From an uncultured Planctomycetaceae bacterium (lineage in GTDB: Bacteria; Planctomycetota; Planctomycetia; Planctomycetales; Planctomycetaceae): a stretch of 45,916 bases of DNA. Made by a program: the position numbers and the translations under genes. Shown in pieces: positions 1 through 9,324 of the stretch. Each line of letters opens with the position of its first letter. Within the stretch, counting starts at the first letter, position 1. The stretch covers positions 1 through 45,916 of the forward strand of contig CALFSX010000342.1 of assembly GCA_937916515.1 (NCBI GenBank), written 5' to 3'. Below the pieces are notes generated by a model. It saw only the letters and a program-made list of their open reading frames with translations, did not search any database and had not been told where the DNA came from.

Positions 1-2960
1 TTGGGATCACCGGCTTGCTTCTTCTGCTGTTGCTTTGCCAGTTGCTCCGCCGCCTTGGTTTCCTTTTGAGCTTGTTCCAGTTTCTCTCGGGCTTCGCGAA
101 CCGCCTGTTGGTTTTCGGGATCATCGGTCGGCAGTTGCAGCAATTCGTCGGCCTTGTCTCGGAGTCCTTCGGTTCGATCCGCAATCTGTTGCTGCAACTT
201 CGCAACCGCCTCTTCAGGTCGGTCTTCACGAACCGCCTGGATGGCATCGCGGACTCGCTCCTGCTGCTTTGCCAGTCGCTGCAGCTCATCTTCCTGAGGC
301 GAGGCTTTGTCATCCCTGGCACCGTTGGGCTGCGAAGCGGCGTTCTCTGGCTTGGACTGGGCTGCTTCCTGCAGACGTTCGCCCGCTTGCTGTGCCTCGG
401 CTTCTGCCTGCTCCAGATCTTTCTGTCGGAGTTTCTCAGGGACGGCTTCCATCTGCTTCCGGGCGTCCGCGAGTCGATTGGGTTTGCCGTTTTGTTCGGC
501 TTCGTTCGGCTCGTTGGCATCCGGCTGAGCCTGCTCGCGTGCATCGGCGGCTGGTGGCTGAACGTCGGTCGCCTGCTGTTCCAGCTTTCGGGTTTCGTTC
601 GCGATTTGTTCCTGCTCACGAGCAATCATGTCCAGCAACTGGTCGTCGAGTTCCTCTTTGCTGCGAACCTGATCGAGCTTTGCCAATGCGTCCTGCTGCT
701 GTTGCAGATCCGCCGCTGCCTGAGTCAGTTCGGCTGCCTCGTCTGCTCGTTGAGCAAACTGTTCACTTCTGGCGTCGAGATCCTGTTCGACAACGTCCTG
801 CAACCGATCGGCCACCTGCTGCTGTTTGCCCTGAGCTTCCAGGCCGTTCTCCTGCCCGTCGTTCTGCTGTTTCTGCTCCTGTGCAAGCTGTTCCTGTTGC
901 TGGGCAAGCTCATCCAACTGAGCGGCCAGTTCCATTTGCTGACGTCGCTGATCAATGTCTTCCCGAACCTCCGTGAGTTTGTCGATGGCATCACCGAGTG
1001 ACTCCTTCGTCGCCGCGACTGCCTCCCGCTGTTGAGCGAAATCGTCGGATAGCGGGACGAGCCCTGCCTGTTTCTTCGCTTCCGCGATCTCGTTGTCAGC
1101 GACCTGCTGAATTCGTTCGATCTCCGGTTGGAACAGGCGTTGTTCGGCGAGTTCATTCTGCTCTGTCAATCGCCGCAGCGCTTGTTCGGCTTCACGGATT
1201 TGATCCTGAAGCTGTTTCGCTTTCTCCGTCGCATCGGCTGGAGCCTTCGGAAACTCCGCAGCGTCGGCGACTTCACCGACTTCGTTCTGAAGTTCATCGG
1301 CCATCTGTTTGGCTGTGTTGAGACCATCCAGGGCGGCCGTCAGATCGGCCAGCACGGATTGCGCTTCGTTCTGAACAGCCTGCTGACCAATGGGAGCCGC
1401 TTCATCGGCAATCTGAAGATGAATCTTGCGAGATTCGGCAGTCTGCGATCCGCCATATTCATCGGGCCGAATGTCAGTGATCGACAGCCAGAAGGTCAGT
1501 TGGTCTCCGGTCGTGACTTCCTGTTGATTCAGATCGATGGCCAGTTCGCCAGTGAACTCTGGCAGCGATTCGTGCGGAACGTCTTTGATCGCAGGCGGTT
1601 CGCCGTTTATTTGCGAGATCAGTTGCAAGGCGCCACAGCCGAAGTCATCGAAGGCGTGATAGGCGATGTCGATGCGGCGATCTGACGTTGTCATGATTTC
1701 GGATAGCGCTGGTTGATCAATGATGATCGACGGCGGCAGATCGGGCAGAATTCGCATTTCAAACAGAATCGGATCGCCGGGGACTCCCGCTTCACTGACC
1801 AGCGTAATCGTGCCGCGCTGCAAGTCTCCTTCGGTTGCTGTGAACTCCCAGCCATGCCGCCACAGCTCTGCTTCTTCGACGGCAACAGTTTCCTTGCAAG
1901 GGATCAATGTTCCGTTGAGAGTCAGCGAAGACTCGGCACAAGGCAACGTGGAATCCACGTCAATGCGGATTCGCGTGCCATGAATCAATTCGATCGGTTC
2001 AGTCAGATCATTGATGACATGGAAAGCCAGCTGTGTGTATTCTGGAAACGTCAGGCTGACTCGAAGGCCTTCCATCACCGGCTTGGGATCAACAGTAATC
2101 TGGTAACTGTCAGAAAAGAGACCACCGGAACGAACGCGATATTGAAGGTCCGACTTCAACCCCGCCAGAGTGAATTCGGCGGCGCTGCCATTGGCTGCGA
2201 TCGCCATTTGATGCGAGGCGACGACGGCATCTTGCTCGACGATTTCCAGCACAGCGTCTGCAAGGTGACTTGCTGTCGCGGCAATTCGAACATCGCCGCC
2301 TTCCCCAACAACCGCGTTGCCGGGAACGATCGTCGCACTCAAGTGCGGCAGCACTCGCGCACTCCAGGGATTCATCACGTTTTTCAGCGAAGGAATCAGA
2401 TAGGGTGCCCAGATCCACATCGACAAGACAAATGCGGCAAAGCAAACGGTTGCGACGATGGTCCTGCTGAGAACTTCCTGCCCTCGAAGATCTTCCTCCT
2501 GGCATCCGGCGATATTACTCTGAGCCTGTTGAGCAACAGCCTCGATGAGCGAGTTCTTTGCTGCATTCGGAGTTGCAGTCAACTGCAGCGACGTTGTGAG
2601 GCGTTCCTCAATCGCTGGCCGCTTTTGTTCCAGTGTCCACGCCATGGCCAGGCGGTCGCATTCCTGCTTGAGTGGCATCATGAGAAACCGTCGAGTGACC
2701 GCCGCAACGATCCCGATGAGCGGCAGCCAGAGAGCGCACCGTAACCACACCGATTCGGGCTGGAAGATGGCGTCGATCACCAGCATGGCCATTAGCGACA
2801 CCATCACGGCCGTTCCAACGACAAGAGCTCCCCCGGTCCAGATCTCCCGGCGCAGGCGATTCACCATTTCATCGAGTTCATGGTGAATTCGATGAATCGC
2901 GGCCGCCTTGCGAGGCGAAGCTGCTTTCGTTTTGTTTGATGGGTTGATTATTGCTGTCAT
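1..2960 (-). CDS. Large membrane-anchored coiled-coil protein (partial, C-terminus off the window)
   Basis: The reverse strand reads open without a stop from about 2960 to the left edge, so the C-terminus is missing. The N-terminal ~190 residues hold three hydrophobic segments (about 44-64, 72-90 and 167-185). A beta-rich middle part follows, and from about residue 430 onward a very long Gln/Glu/Ala-rich coiled coil. It resembles the DUF4175-like coiled-coil proteins that end planctomycete MoxR/VWA clusters; the role is unknown, perhaps an envelope scaffold. I prefer the start at 2960 because AGGTGA lies 5 nt upstream. An ATG at 2993 sharing one base with the preceding stop is the alternative. 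It is the last visible gene of the cluster starting at 10554. Several long open frames on the opposite strand here are composition shadows of the coiled coil. Confidence 0.8.
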   Translation of the reverse strand, partial: MTAIINPSNKTKAASPRKAAAIHRIHHELDEMVNRLRREIWTGGALVVGTAVMVSLMAMLVIDAIFQPESVWLRCALWLPLIGIVAAVTRRFLMMPLKQECDRLAMAWTLEQKRPAIEERLTTSLQLTATPNAAKNSLIEAVAQQAQSNIAGCQEEDLRGQEVLSRTIVATVCFAAFVLSMWIWAPYLIPSLKNVMNPWSARVLPHLSATIVPGNAVVGEGGDVRIAATASHLADAVLEIVEQDAVVASHQMAIAANGSAAEFTLAGLKSDLQYRVRSGGLFSDSYQITVDPKPVMEGLRVSLTFPEYTQLAFHVINDLTEPIELIHGTRIRIDVDSTLPCAESSLTLNGTLIPCKETVAVEEAELWRHGWEFTATEGDLQRGTITLVSEAGVPGDPILFEMRILPDLPPSIIIDQPALSEIMTTSDRRIDIAYHAFDDFGCGALQLISQINGEPPAIKDVPHESLPEFTGELAIDLNQQEVTTGDQLTFWLSITDIRPDEYGGSQTAESRKIHLQIADEAAPIGQQAVQNEAQSVLADLTAALDGLNTAKQMADELQNEVGEVADAAEFPKAPADATEKAKQLQDQIREAEQALRRLTEQNELAEQRLFQPEIERIQQVADNEIAEAKKQAGLVPLSDDFAQQREAVAATKESLGDAIDKLTEVREDIDQRRQQMELAAQLDELAQQQEQLAQEQKQQNDGQENGLEAQGKQQQVADRLQDVVEQDLDARSEQFAQRADEAAELTQAAADLQQQQDALAKLDQVRSKEELDDQLLDMIAREQEQIANETRKLEQQATDVQPPAADAREQAQPDANEPNEAEQNGKPNRLADARKQMEAVPEKLRQKDLEQAEAEAQQAGERLQEAAQSKPENAASQPNGARDDKASPQEDELQRLAKQQERVRDAIQAVREDRPEEAVAKLQQQIADRTEGLRDKADELLQLPTDDPENQQAVREAREKLEQAQKETKAAEQLAKQQQKKQAGDP

Positions 2961-2992
2961 TTGAATCACCTGACCCCTTTTCTGAACCTTCA

Positions 2993-5578
2993 TTAAATTC
3001 GGCCCATCCATTTGCGAAGCAGCCACTCCACACTCAGCCCGCTCAGAAACAGGCCGATGACCGGCCACCGATTCCAGAGCGGTACCGTCCAGCGTTCCCG
3101 CACGAACGTCGACTTCGGTCCGAAGTTCGAGAGCACCGAATCGACACTGGTCAGGTCGGCATTGCTCAGGTCGACCACAGTCCCCCCGGTCCAATCCGCA
3201 ATTTGCCTGGGCACCGTGTCATCGGATACAAGGTCGAGCTGTTCGAGATTCTCAGCACTCGCTTCGACGCCAATTTCCAGGCCCACCGTTTGAGTTCCGG
3301 TCGCTTCGAGTGCCAACAGCTTGTCGACGACTTCTCCTGACAGTTCGATGCGGTACTTGCCCGACTGAGTGAGATCGCGAATTTCACCGTGCAACATTCC
3401 CTCATTCTGCGGATCGGCAGTCAGGTCCACTGTTCGAACGACTTCATTGTCGATCAAGACCTTGGCCTGCACTCGAGCATCAGTTATCGGGCTGCGATCT
3501 GAGTTGAGAAGTCGAGCTTGAATCGAAATGGGCTCGCCGCTTTTGTACAGCGTTCGATCCGTTCCCATCCGCACCAGGTCGGTCCCGGCCGACAGCCGAT
3601 CCGTGACGGCCCAGCGAATGATCTGCCCCCAGAATTCATGATGCAGTCGATCACCAATCCCGTAACGCAGACGCCATGTTTCGTCGAAGTTCAGCTGCAG
3701 CACTTTGCCGGTTCCGAACCGATGCCACAGCATCAGTGCCTGCCGTCGCTGATCGGCCACGTCGGTTTTCGCGTCGTTGGGGCGTTCTCGATTGGCCGAT
3801 GCATAAGCGAGGACATTCGCTCCGGCTTTCGCTTCACAGTCCGGGTGCCTCCAGGTGAGTTCCGGAAAAGATGTGTTAGCGGCTCCGGCTGCGTTTTGTA
3901 GAACTTCATCGGAAACGCCTTCCTGAGTCAGCGAGAAATAACAACTCGGGACGGGACTGCGGGCTGTGGTGATGGCCGGACGATTCATGAGCGCGGGGAG
4001 CACATCGGCCAGAGGTGTTGCTCGATAAGCATGCGGCATCTGATTGGGTCCGGCGATGACCACCAGTGCGCCGCCACGGTCTTTGACGAATCGTTCCAAC
4101 GCCTCGATGCCGTTGTTGCCAAGTTTCTGCGGAGAGACATCTCCGAGAATGATGACGTCGAACTTGAACCATTCTGCTTCGTCGAGCGGCAGCGCGTTGG
4201 CTTCACAGTCGTCAAAGGCGCGTTGAGCCGAGGCACGCATGATGGGCGGAGCGGGAACTCCGGCAAGACGATCGGCGTGCAGCAACGCGGCCTGCAGAAA
4301 AACTGTCTGATCACGCCCCGCGAACAGATTGCGCAGATAGCGGAACTCCCAGCGAGGACGCTCATCAATCAGCAGCAAGCGGATCCGGTCCTGCGAGACC
4401 CACACCGGCTTCAGCAAGTGGTTGTTCTGTGCGGATTCTTCGTTCGGAAGCTCAGCGAGCTCAACGCGGTACTCGTGAACTCCAGGCGTTTCCGGCTGAT
4501 GCTGAAACGTCACCGTATCGCGATGATGATCGCTCGTGATCGCGATCGACTGTTCCTCAATCAGTTCGTCGCCATCAAACAATCGAACCGCCGCAGTCTC
4601 TCCCGGATACTGGTCGACCTTGATGGAGGCCGTCAACGAAACACTGTCGCCGTGATAAATCTGCGACGGGGCCTGAACGCCGACAATCTGAGCGTCTTTG
4701 GGCGGCTTCTGACTTCCGATAACAATTGAGTTCACCGGAATTCTTCCCTGGCCCAGCGACTGACACAGTTGTTGCAGGTCTGCGCTGGAATGGTCTCTGC
4801 CATCACTGACCATCAGGATGCCGGAAAGCTTTGCTGCGGGAATGTCGCCTCGCACCTGCCGCAATGCGTCTGCGAAGTCGGTCGATGCCGTCCAGTGGGA
4901 TGAACCCGATTCGAGCAATGGCCCAGCGTCCGTTCGAGCGATAAACTGCGCCGAATCGACTTCCCGGGCTGACGCTCCCAGCTCGTACAGCCGGACGTCG
5001 TAGTCCATGGACAAGCGTTCCAGCAGTCCTCTCGATTCTGTCGAATCCCCCACGAGCAACTGGTGAGCGGCCTGGCTGCGAGATCGATCCGGATCCGTCT
5101 CCAACCGTGCTGGGAGATTCATCGAATCGGACACATCCACCACCACAGCCACGACATGTTCTTCCTCATGCTCGTCTTCGTGAGTGAAGACGGGCTCCAA
5201 CAGAAGCAAGGACACAACGGCGATCAAGGCCACGCGAAGCAATGGAAGCAGCGCCGATAGGACGTTGACTTGCCGCGAAGACGTCGCACCTTTCCCTTCC
5301 AACCGATAGCAGAACAAAGCCAATTCCGAAGCCAGTGCAGCCGAAAGAGCAATCAGCCAGTGAGGCCGATGAGTGGCCGTTTCCAGAACCTGGCTCAGTG
5401 CGTCGATCGCAAAGAACCAGGTGGCGAACGCCAAACCGAGTCGTGGTCCGTACGCGAGACGACGAATCGAGACCGGCAGAACGAATCGCTGCAAGCAGGC
5501 CATACCGACCCAGCCGACAATCGCCAGACCACACCAAAGCAGCGGCGCCATGTCAAACATCTGGGTCTCGTCTGTCAT
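2993..5578 (-). CDS. VWA-domain membrane protein with glutamine-amidotransferase-like domain
   Basis: 861 residues. There are four predicted membrane segments in the first ~130 residues, then a VWA domain with an intact metal-site motif Asp-Val-Ser-Asp-Ser at 148-152. A beta-sandwich region and a class I amidotransferase-like fold follow (the stretch around Leu-Leu-Leu-Ile-Asp-Glu-Arg-Pro and Gly-Gly-Ala-Leu-Val-Val-Ile-Ala-Gly), and a C-terminal membrane helix ends the protein. Such proteins accompany MoxR/DUF58/BatA in planctomycetes; the substrate is unknown. The start at 5578 is chosen because its ATGA overlaps the stop of the upstream VWA gene by 4 nt, implying translational coupling. 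A start 15 nt earlier at 5593 is possible but less likely. No catalytic Cys of a true glutaminase is evident, so the amidotransferase fold probably has another role. Confidence 0.85.
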   Translation of the reverse strand: MTDETQMFDMAPLLWCGLAIVGWVGMACLQRFVLPVSIRRLAYGPRLGLAFATWFFAIDALSQVLETATHRPHWLIALSAALASELALFCYRLEGKGATSSRQVNVLSALLPLLRVALIAVVSLLLLEPVFTHEDEHEEEHVVAVVVDVSDSMNLPARLETDPDRSRSQAAHQLLVGDSTESRGLLERLSMDYDVRLYELGASAREVDSAQFIARTDAGPLLESGSSHWTASTDFADALRQVRGDIPAAKLSGILMVSDGRDHSSADLQQLCQSLGQGRIPVNSIVIGSQKPPKDAQIVGVQAPSQIYHGDSVSLTASIKVDQYPGETAAVRLFDGDELIEEQSIAITSDHHRDTVTFQHQPETPGVHEYRVELAELPNEESAQNNHLLKPVWVSQDRIRLLLIDERPRWEFRYLRNLFAGRDQTVFLQAALLHADRLAGVPAPPIMRASAQRAFDDCEANALPLDEAEWFKFDVIILGDVSPQKLGNNGIEALERFVKDRGGALVVIAGPNQMPHAYRATPLADVLPALMNRPAITTARSPVPSCYFSLTQEGVSDEVLQNAAGAANTSFPELTWRHPDCEAKAGANVLAYASANRERPNDAKTDVADQRRQALMLWHRFGTGKVLQLNFDETWRLRYGIGDRLHHEFWGQIIRWAVTDRLSAGTDLVRMGTDRTLYKSGEPISIQARLLNSDRSPITDARVQAKVLIDNEVVRTVDLTADPQNEGMLHGEIRDLTQSGKYRIELSGEVVDKLLALEATGTQTVGLEIGVEASAENLEQLDLVSDDTVPRQIADWTGGTVVDLSNADLTSVDSVLSNFGPKSTFVRERWTVPLWNRWPVIGLFLSGLSVEWLLRKWMGRI

Positions 5579-8211
5579 GATGCCCCCTCCCACACTGCCA
5601 CGGATTCATCGACCGGGGCATCCTGCCAAAGACCAGAGTTTCTCATCGTACCCGCAGATGGAGGAACGAGAGCGAGACGCTCGAGAGGACCGTTCAACAC
5701 GGAAGACTCAATCGGGACCACTCTCCGGCGACTGCGAATCCACTTCGTCAGAAGACACTCTGCAGCCAGCAGCCACAGCACAGCGAACAGCAATGAGTCC
5801 CAGATCTCCTCGCCGACGGACTCAGTGGCAAGCGGCGCGGTCAACTGGCTCACATCATCGATGAGCTCGATGCCCAGTCCGCGACTAATCTCCTGCAGTC
5901 GGTCGGCCGAAGCTACTGAAAGATCGGATTCTTCCCGGTCGCGGTGGATTGCAAAGCTGGAAACCAATGCCGCGGACTGACGGTTCTGCAAACCATAAAC
6001 ACCGGGATCGATCACCTGACCGATGCGGGCGAACGGAGTGTTCTGCTGCCACGAAACGGCAACATCCCGCTTCGTTCCACCGGGTTCGATCAGTTGCAGC
6101 GTCTTCATTCTGTCCGCAGGATCGATCCGCGCGGGCAGCTGAGTCACGAGATCAGAAGTCGGCTGAAAGTTGGTCTCCATGTCGTGAGACGCTGCCAGGT
6201 GGTAAGTCCACAGATGCATCAGAACCGGAAACGCCAGGTTGGCCGGAAAGTTACTGTCGCGCCGTGCGAGCGAGAGGTTTTGCATGAGCACTCGGCCTCG
6301 ACCAATGGCCTGCTCCGCGAACATCGCTTCGCCGTTGGTCAGCTTCATTCCGACAATGGCCTGCTCGGCGGGAGCTGTGCTCCAGAACTGAAAGACAGAG
6401 ATGTCCGCAAGATCGTGGTCACCGCGTTCGAACAGGTCGCTGACAAAAGGCCTGCCCGCCGCGTCCAGAGCAACGCTCAGCCGAGAAACGCCAACGTCGC
6501 CGCCACGGTCATCGTCATCGTTCTGTGGGTGGCCCCATCGGTGCCATTCCCCCAACTGAGCCGGCATGATTGGTTCGTCCGTCAGTGGAACTCGCCAGTT
6601 GTTGTAGAACGACGCATCAGACTGCTCACCCGGCATGACCCACAATCCGCCGCCGCCTTCGACAAAGCTGGCGATGCGATCGGCCATGTCGTTGGGAAGA
6701 CGAGGAACGTCGCACAGCAGGACCAGCTGATAGTCATCCAGTGATTCGATTTCGTTCAGACGGGCCGCTTCGATTGCCGTCGCGATGATCGCGCGTCCTG
6801 AGTTCTCTCCGTCCGCATCGCCGCCATCGTCAGCCATTGGCGGTTCGCGAAGACTGGCCGGATCAAGCGCGAGTCGCAAAAAGGTCGCCGATTGCTGTGC
6901 GAGATCGGCATCGGTGCTTCCATTGATTACCAAAACCGACACGTGCGGAATCACATCCACGACAGAATCGAACCGGTTGTCTGCGGGTAACAGGTCGGTG
7001 ATCTCAACGGTTCCCGAAACGACGTGTTGTCCCGCCTGCGGAAACGCGTGCAGGAAACGAACAGTCGCGTGGACGCCCGGTTCAAGTTGGATGAGCGACT
7101 CGGTCGCGGCTTCTCTGCCATCAACCAGCAGCTTCACGCTCAAATCGCGAACGGTCGTTGTTCCGCCGTTTCGGACTTCCACTTCAATCGGAACCGGCCG
7201 GTTGGCAGTCACAAGCGACGCATCGACGAGAAGACGATCGACGGAAACGTTCTCCTTCTTTTCCGGCAAACTCGCCACGATGGCGGCGCAGGCGATCTCG
7301 GGAAGGGCGTCCGTTTCACGCTGTTCGGTGCGTTCACCGCGTGTTTCATTGGTGGCCCCGGCTTCACGACGGGACGCAAAAGCGGCAGGCTTCGTGACGA
7401 ACGCATGACCGTCAAGTCGCATCTCATCGATCGATTCCCAAGTGCAGAGTTGATCGTCGGTCAGCAGCAGAACCTGCTTGCGAGTGTTGGGAGCCTTCCT
7501 GACCAGCGACGTGGCCTGTCGAACGGCTGATTCCAAATCCGATCCGCCAGCGACTGGCTCAAGCGTGTCGAGAACCTCTTCGGCCTTCCGGAGATTGCGG
7601 AATGGGGAACCGTCGACCGTTTCAGGGATGGGGCCACCCAGCACAATCGAGACCGTGGAATTCCCCGACAGCGATTCGATCAGCGATCGCGCCTGCGAAA
7701 TTGATTTGTCGAAGTGAGATGTTTCATCATCTCCCAAAGTCATCGTCAAAGAGCGGTCGATCACAATCGCAACGTCGCGATCAACTCCGGAATCGACGAG
7801 AGACTCGGGGCTTGTCGAGAGCGTTGCACCAGCTGTTCCAAACAGAAGTGCAGCAACGAAGACTCCGATCCATCGGCTGCGAAGTCGCCATCTGCCGACG
7901 ACCGCTGCAGTCAACAACAACAGGCCGCATCCAGCCAACAGGGCGAACAAGATCCACGAAATCATCCGCCCCGATTCAACGGCTGGTCGTGCCATGGCGA
8001 ACACAAACAGCAACACCAGCAGGCAACGCAGCAGCAACAGCAGCAGATTCTCCAGCGTCAATCCGCGACGGCGGCTGGTCACTGTTCGCTGCAGGAATTG
8101 CATGGCGGGCCAGTCGACCACCTTGGATTTGCGGCGCTTCTGCAGATGGACAAGGATCGGCACGATCACCGCAACAGCGGCGAACATCGCAGTTCCGTTC
8201 AGGAGCGTCAT
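5575..8211 (-). CDS. BatA-like membrane protein with von Willebrand factor A domain
   Basis: 878 residues. The N-terminus matches the BatA N-terminal family: membrane segments at about 5-22 and 53-72 separated by the conserved basic stretch His-Leu-Gln-Lys-Arg-Arg-Lys. Two more hydrophobic segments follow at about 85-105 and 112-130. The VWA domain begins near residue 146 with Asp-Arg-Ser-Leu-Thr as a DxSxT-type metal site. A large periplasmic region and a C-terminal membrane helix near residue 820 close the protein. The gene overlaps the DUF58 gene upstream by ATGA (8211-8208) and the next VWA gene by ATGA (5578-5575), so the three are translationally coupled. Bat proteins act with MoxR ATPases in envelope maturation or stress tolerance; the specific client is unknown. 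Confidence 0.88.
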   Translation of the reverse strand: MTLLNGTAMFAAVAVIVPILVHLQKRRKSKVVDWPAMQFLQRTVTSRRRGLTLENLLLLLLRCLLVLLFVFAMARPAVESGRMISWILFALLAGCGLLLLTAAVVGRWRLRSRWIGVFVAALLFGTAGATLSTSPESLVDSGVDRDVAIVIDRSLTMTLGDDETSHFDKSISQARSLIESLSGNSTVSIVLGGPIPETVDGSPFRNLRKAEEVLDTLEPVAGGSDLESAVRQATSLVRKAPNTRKQVLLLTDDQLCTWESIDEMRLDGHAFVTKPAAFASRREAGATNETRGERTEQRETDALPEIACAAIVASLPEKKENVSVDRLLVDASLVTANRPVPIEVEVRNGGTTTVRDLSVKLLVDGREAATESLIQLEPGVHATVRFLHAFPQAGQHVVSGTVEITDLLPADNRFDSVVDVIPHVSVLVINGSTDADLAQQSATFLRLALDPASLREPPMADDGGDADGENSGRAIIATAIEAARLNEIESLDDYQLVLLCDVPRLPNDMADRIASFVEGGGGLWVMPGEQSDASFYNNWRVPLTDEPIMPAQLGEWHRWGHPQNDDDDRGGDVGVSRLSVALDAAGRPFVSDLFERGDHDLADISVFQFWSTAPAEQAIVGMKLTNGEAMFAEQAIGRGRVLMQNLSLARRDSNFPANLAFPVLMHLWTYHLAASHDMETNFQPTSDLVTQLPARIDPADRMKTLQLIEPGGTKRDVAVSWQQNTPFARIGQVIDPGVYGLQNRQSAALVSSFAIHRDREESDLSVASADRLQEISRGLGIELIDDVSQLTAPLATESVGEEIWDSLLFAVLWLLAAECLLTKWIRSRRRVVPIESSVLNGPLERLALVPPSAGTMRNSGLWQDAPVDESVAVWEGAS

Positions 8212-9146
8212 CTGCGACCTCCATTTCGCTGCCCGAGATAGTTGCTCAGGGCACTGACGTACGAGTCCTTCGTGTTCAGCCGAACGTAGTCGACCGGGAT
8301 GCGCCGGCAGTTTTGTTCGAGGTCATTGACGAAGCCCGTGAACTGACGCAGGTACTCCGCCCGAATCGACGCGGGGTCGAGGTCGATGTCATCAACAGCA
8401 CCTTCCAGATCGCGAAACTGAACGGCATCGCTGTAGGGGAAGGTCAGTTCCTCTTCGGTCAAAATCTGAAACACGACGACTTCGTGCCTTCGGTATCGCA
8501 GGTGGTGCAGTGCCTGCATGAGCTTCTGCGTGTCCGACAACAGGTCACTCAGCAGAATCACAATCCCGCGACGAGGAACTCGTTCCGCGGCCTCATGCAG
8601 CGCTGACGGTGCATCGGAAGCGTTTTCCGGAATCGCCGCATCCAACTCTTGCAGCATTCTTCGCAAGTGGGTGGCACTTCCTCGAGCGGGAAGATGAGAC
8701 CGGACTTCGGAATCAAACTGAATCAATCCAACAGCGTCGCCCTGCTTCACGAAGAGAAACGACAGCATGGCAGCGATGTATTTTGCATAGTCGAACTTCG
8801 ACAGTTGGAATCCATCAAGAGCGCTGGCGGCATTCCCCTGAAATCGCATCGAGGCAGAAGAATCGAGCAGGATTGTGGCTCGCAGGTTCGTTTCTTCGAC
8901 ATACTGCTTCACACAGTACCTGTCCTGCCTTGCGAACACTCGCCAGTCCAGATTGCGAGGATCATCGCCCGGGCTGTATTCGCGATGCTCAGCAAACTCC
9001 GTCGACGATCCGAGATACGGACTGCGATGACTGCCCGACTTGAAGCCCTCAACACGCCCCCGCGCAGGAAACGTCATCCGCGCAAGCTGAGCCTGCGCTA
9101 CAGCCGGCAGCAACTTCATGTAATCAGGGATTTGAAGAGTTAGCAT
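8208..9146 (-). CDS. DUF58 domain protein (VWA-like fold, MoxR partner)
   Basis: 312 residues from the chosen start. It shows the DUF58 signature in which Ser-Pro-Gly-Asp-Asp-Pro-Arg-Asn-Leu-Asp-Trp-Arg-Val-Phe-Ala-Arg runs from residue 58, then a metal-site motif Asp-Ser-Ser-Ala-Ser at 95-99. A start at 9146 is preferred over the longer frame to 9233 because AGGAG lies 8 nt upstream, and because the longer form would read into the palindromic repeat region. DUF58 proteins are encoded next to MoxR ATPases and are thought to be their soluble partners. The 3' end overlaps the BatA-like gene by 4 nt. Confidence 0.9.
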   Translation of the reverse strand: MLTLQIPDYMKLLPAVAQAQLARMTFPARGRVEGFKSGSHRSPYLGSSTEFAEHREYSPGDDPRNLDWRVFARQDRYCVKQYVEETNLRATILLDSSASMRFQGNAASALDGFQLSKFDYAKYIAAMLSFLFVKQGDAVGLIQFDSEVRSHLPARGSATHLRRMLQELDAAIPENASDAPSALHEAAERVPRRGIVILLSDLLSDTQKLMQALHHLRYRRHEVVVFQILTEEELTFPYSDAVQFRDLEGAVDDIDLDPASIRAEYLRQFTGFVNDLEQNCRRIPVDYVRLNTKDSYVSALSNYLGQRNGGRR

Positions 9147-9228
9147 TGGGAAATCTCCTGCATGGCAGAGCCATGCACCGGTCGCTGGAACGCTGATCGA
9201 TCCAATAAAAACAGGAAAATGATATTTT

Positions 9229-9303
9229 GTCATTCCCGCGCAGGCGGGAATCCACGAGCTATGAGCGTCCCGGATTCTGGATTCCCGCCTGCGCGGGAAT
9301 GAC
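9229..9303. repeat. Palindromic intergenic repeat (paired REP-like arms)
   Basis: Two 26-nt arms (9229-9254 and 9278-9303) are perfect reverse complements, separated by 23 nt. Each arm is itself a palindrome around ATTCCCGC / GCGGGAAT. It sits between moxR and the DUF58 gene, inside what is otherwise one operon. The arm resembles a widely spread bacterial intergenic repeat beginning GTCATTCCCGCG. As RNA it would form a very stable hairpin, which could separate expression of the ATPase from its downstream partners. Confidence 0.9.
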
Positions 9304-9324
9304 GATGGTTCTTGAGCTGTCCAC

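Noticed and set aside
15-1001. Long plus-strand frames (15-1001, 35-976, 1128-1685, 1713-2744) opposite the coiled-coil gene
   Set aside because: Leu/Cys/Arg-rich shadows of a Gln/Glu/Ala-rich coiled coil; no ribosome-binding sites and no protein-like domains.
5270-6744. Plus-strand frames of 163-266 codons opposite the VWA genes
   Set aside because: They lie fully opposite well-supported genes and have no recognisable domain.
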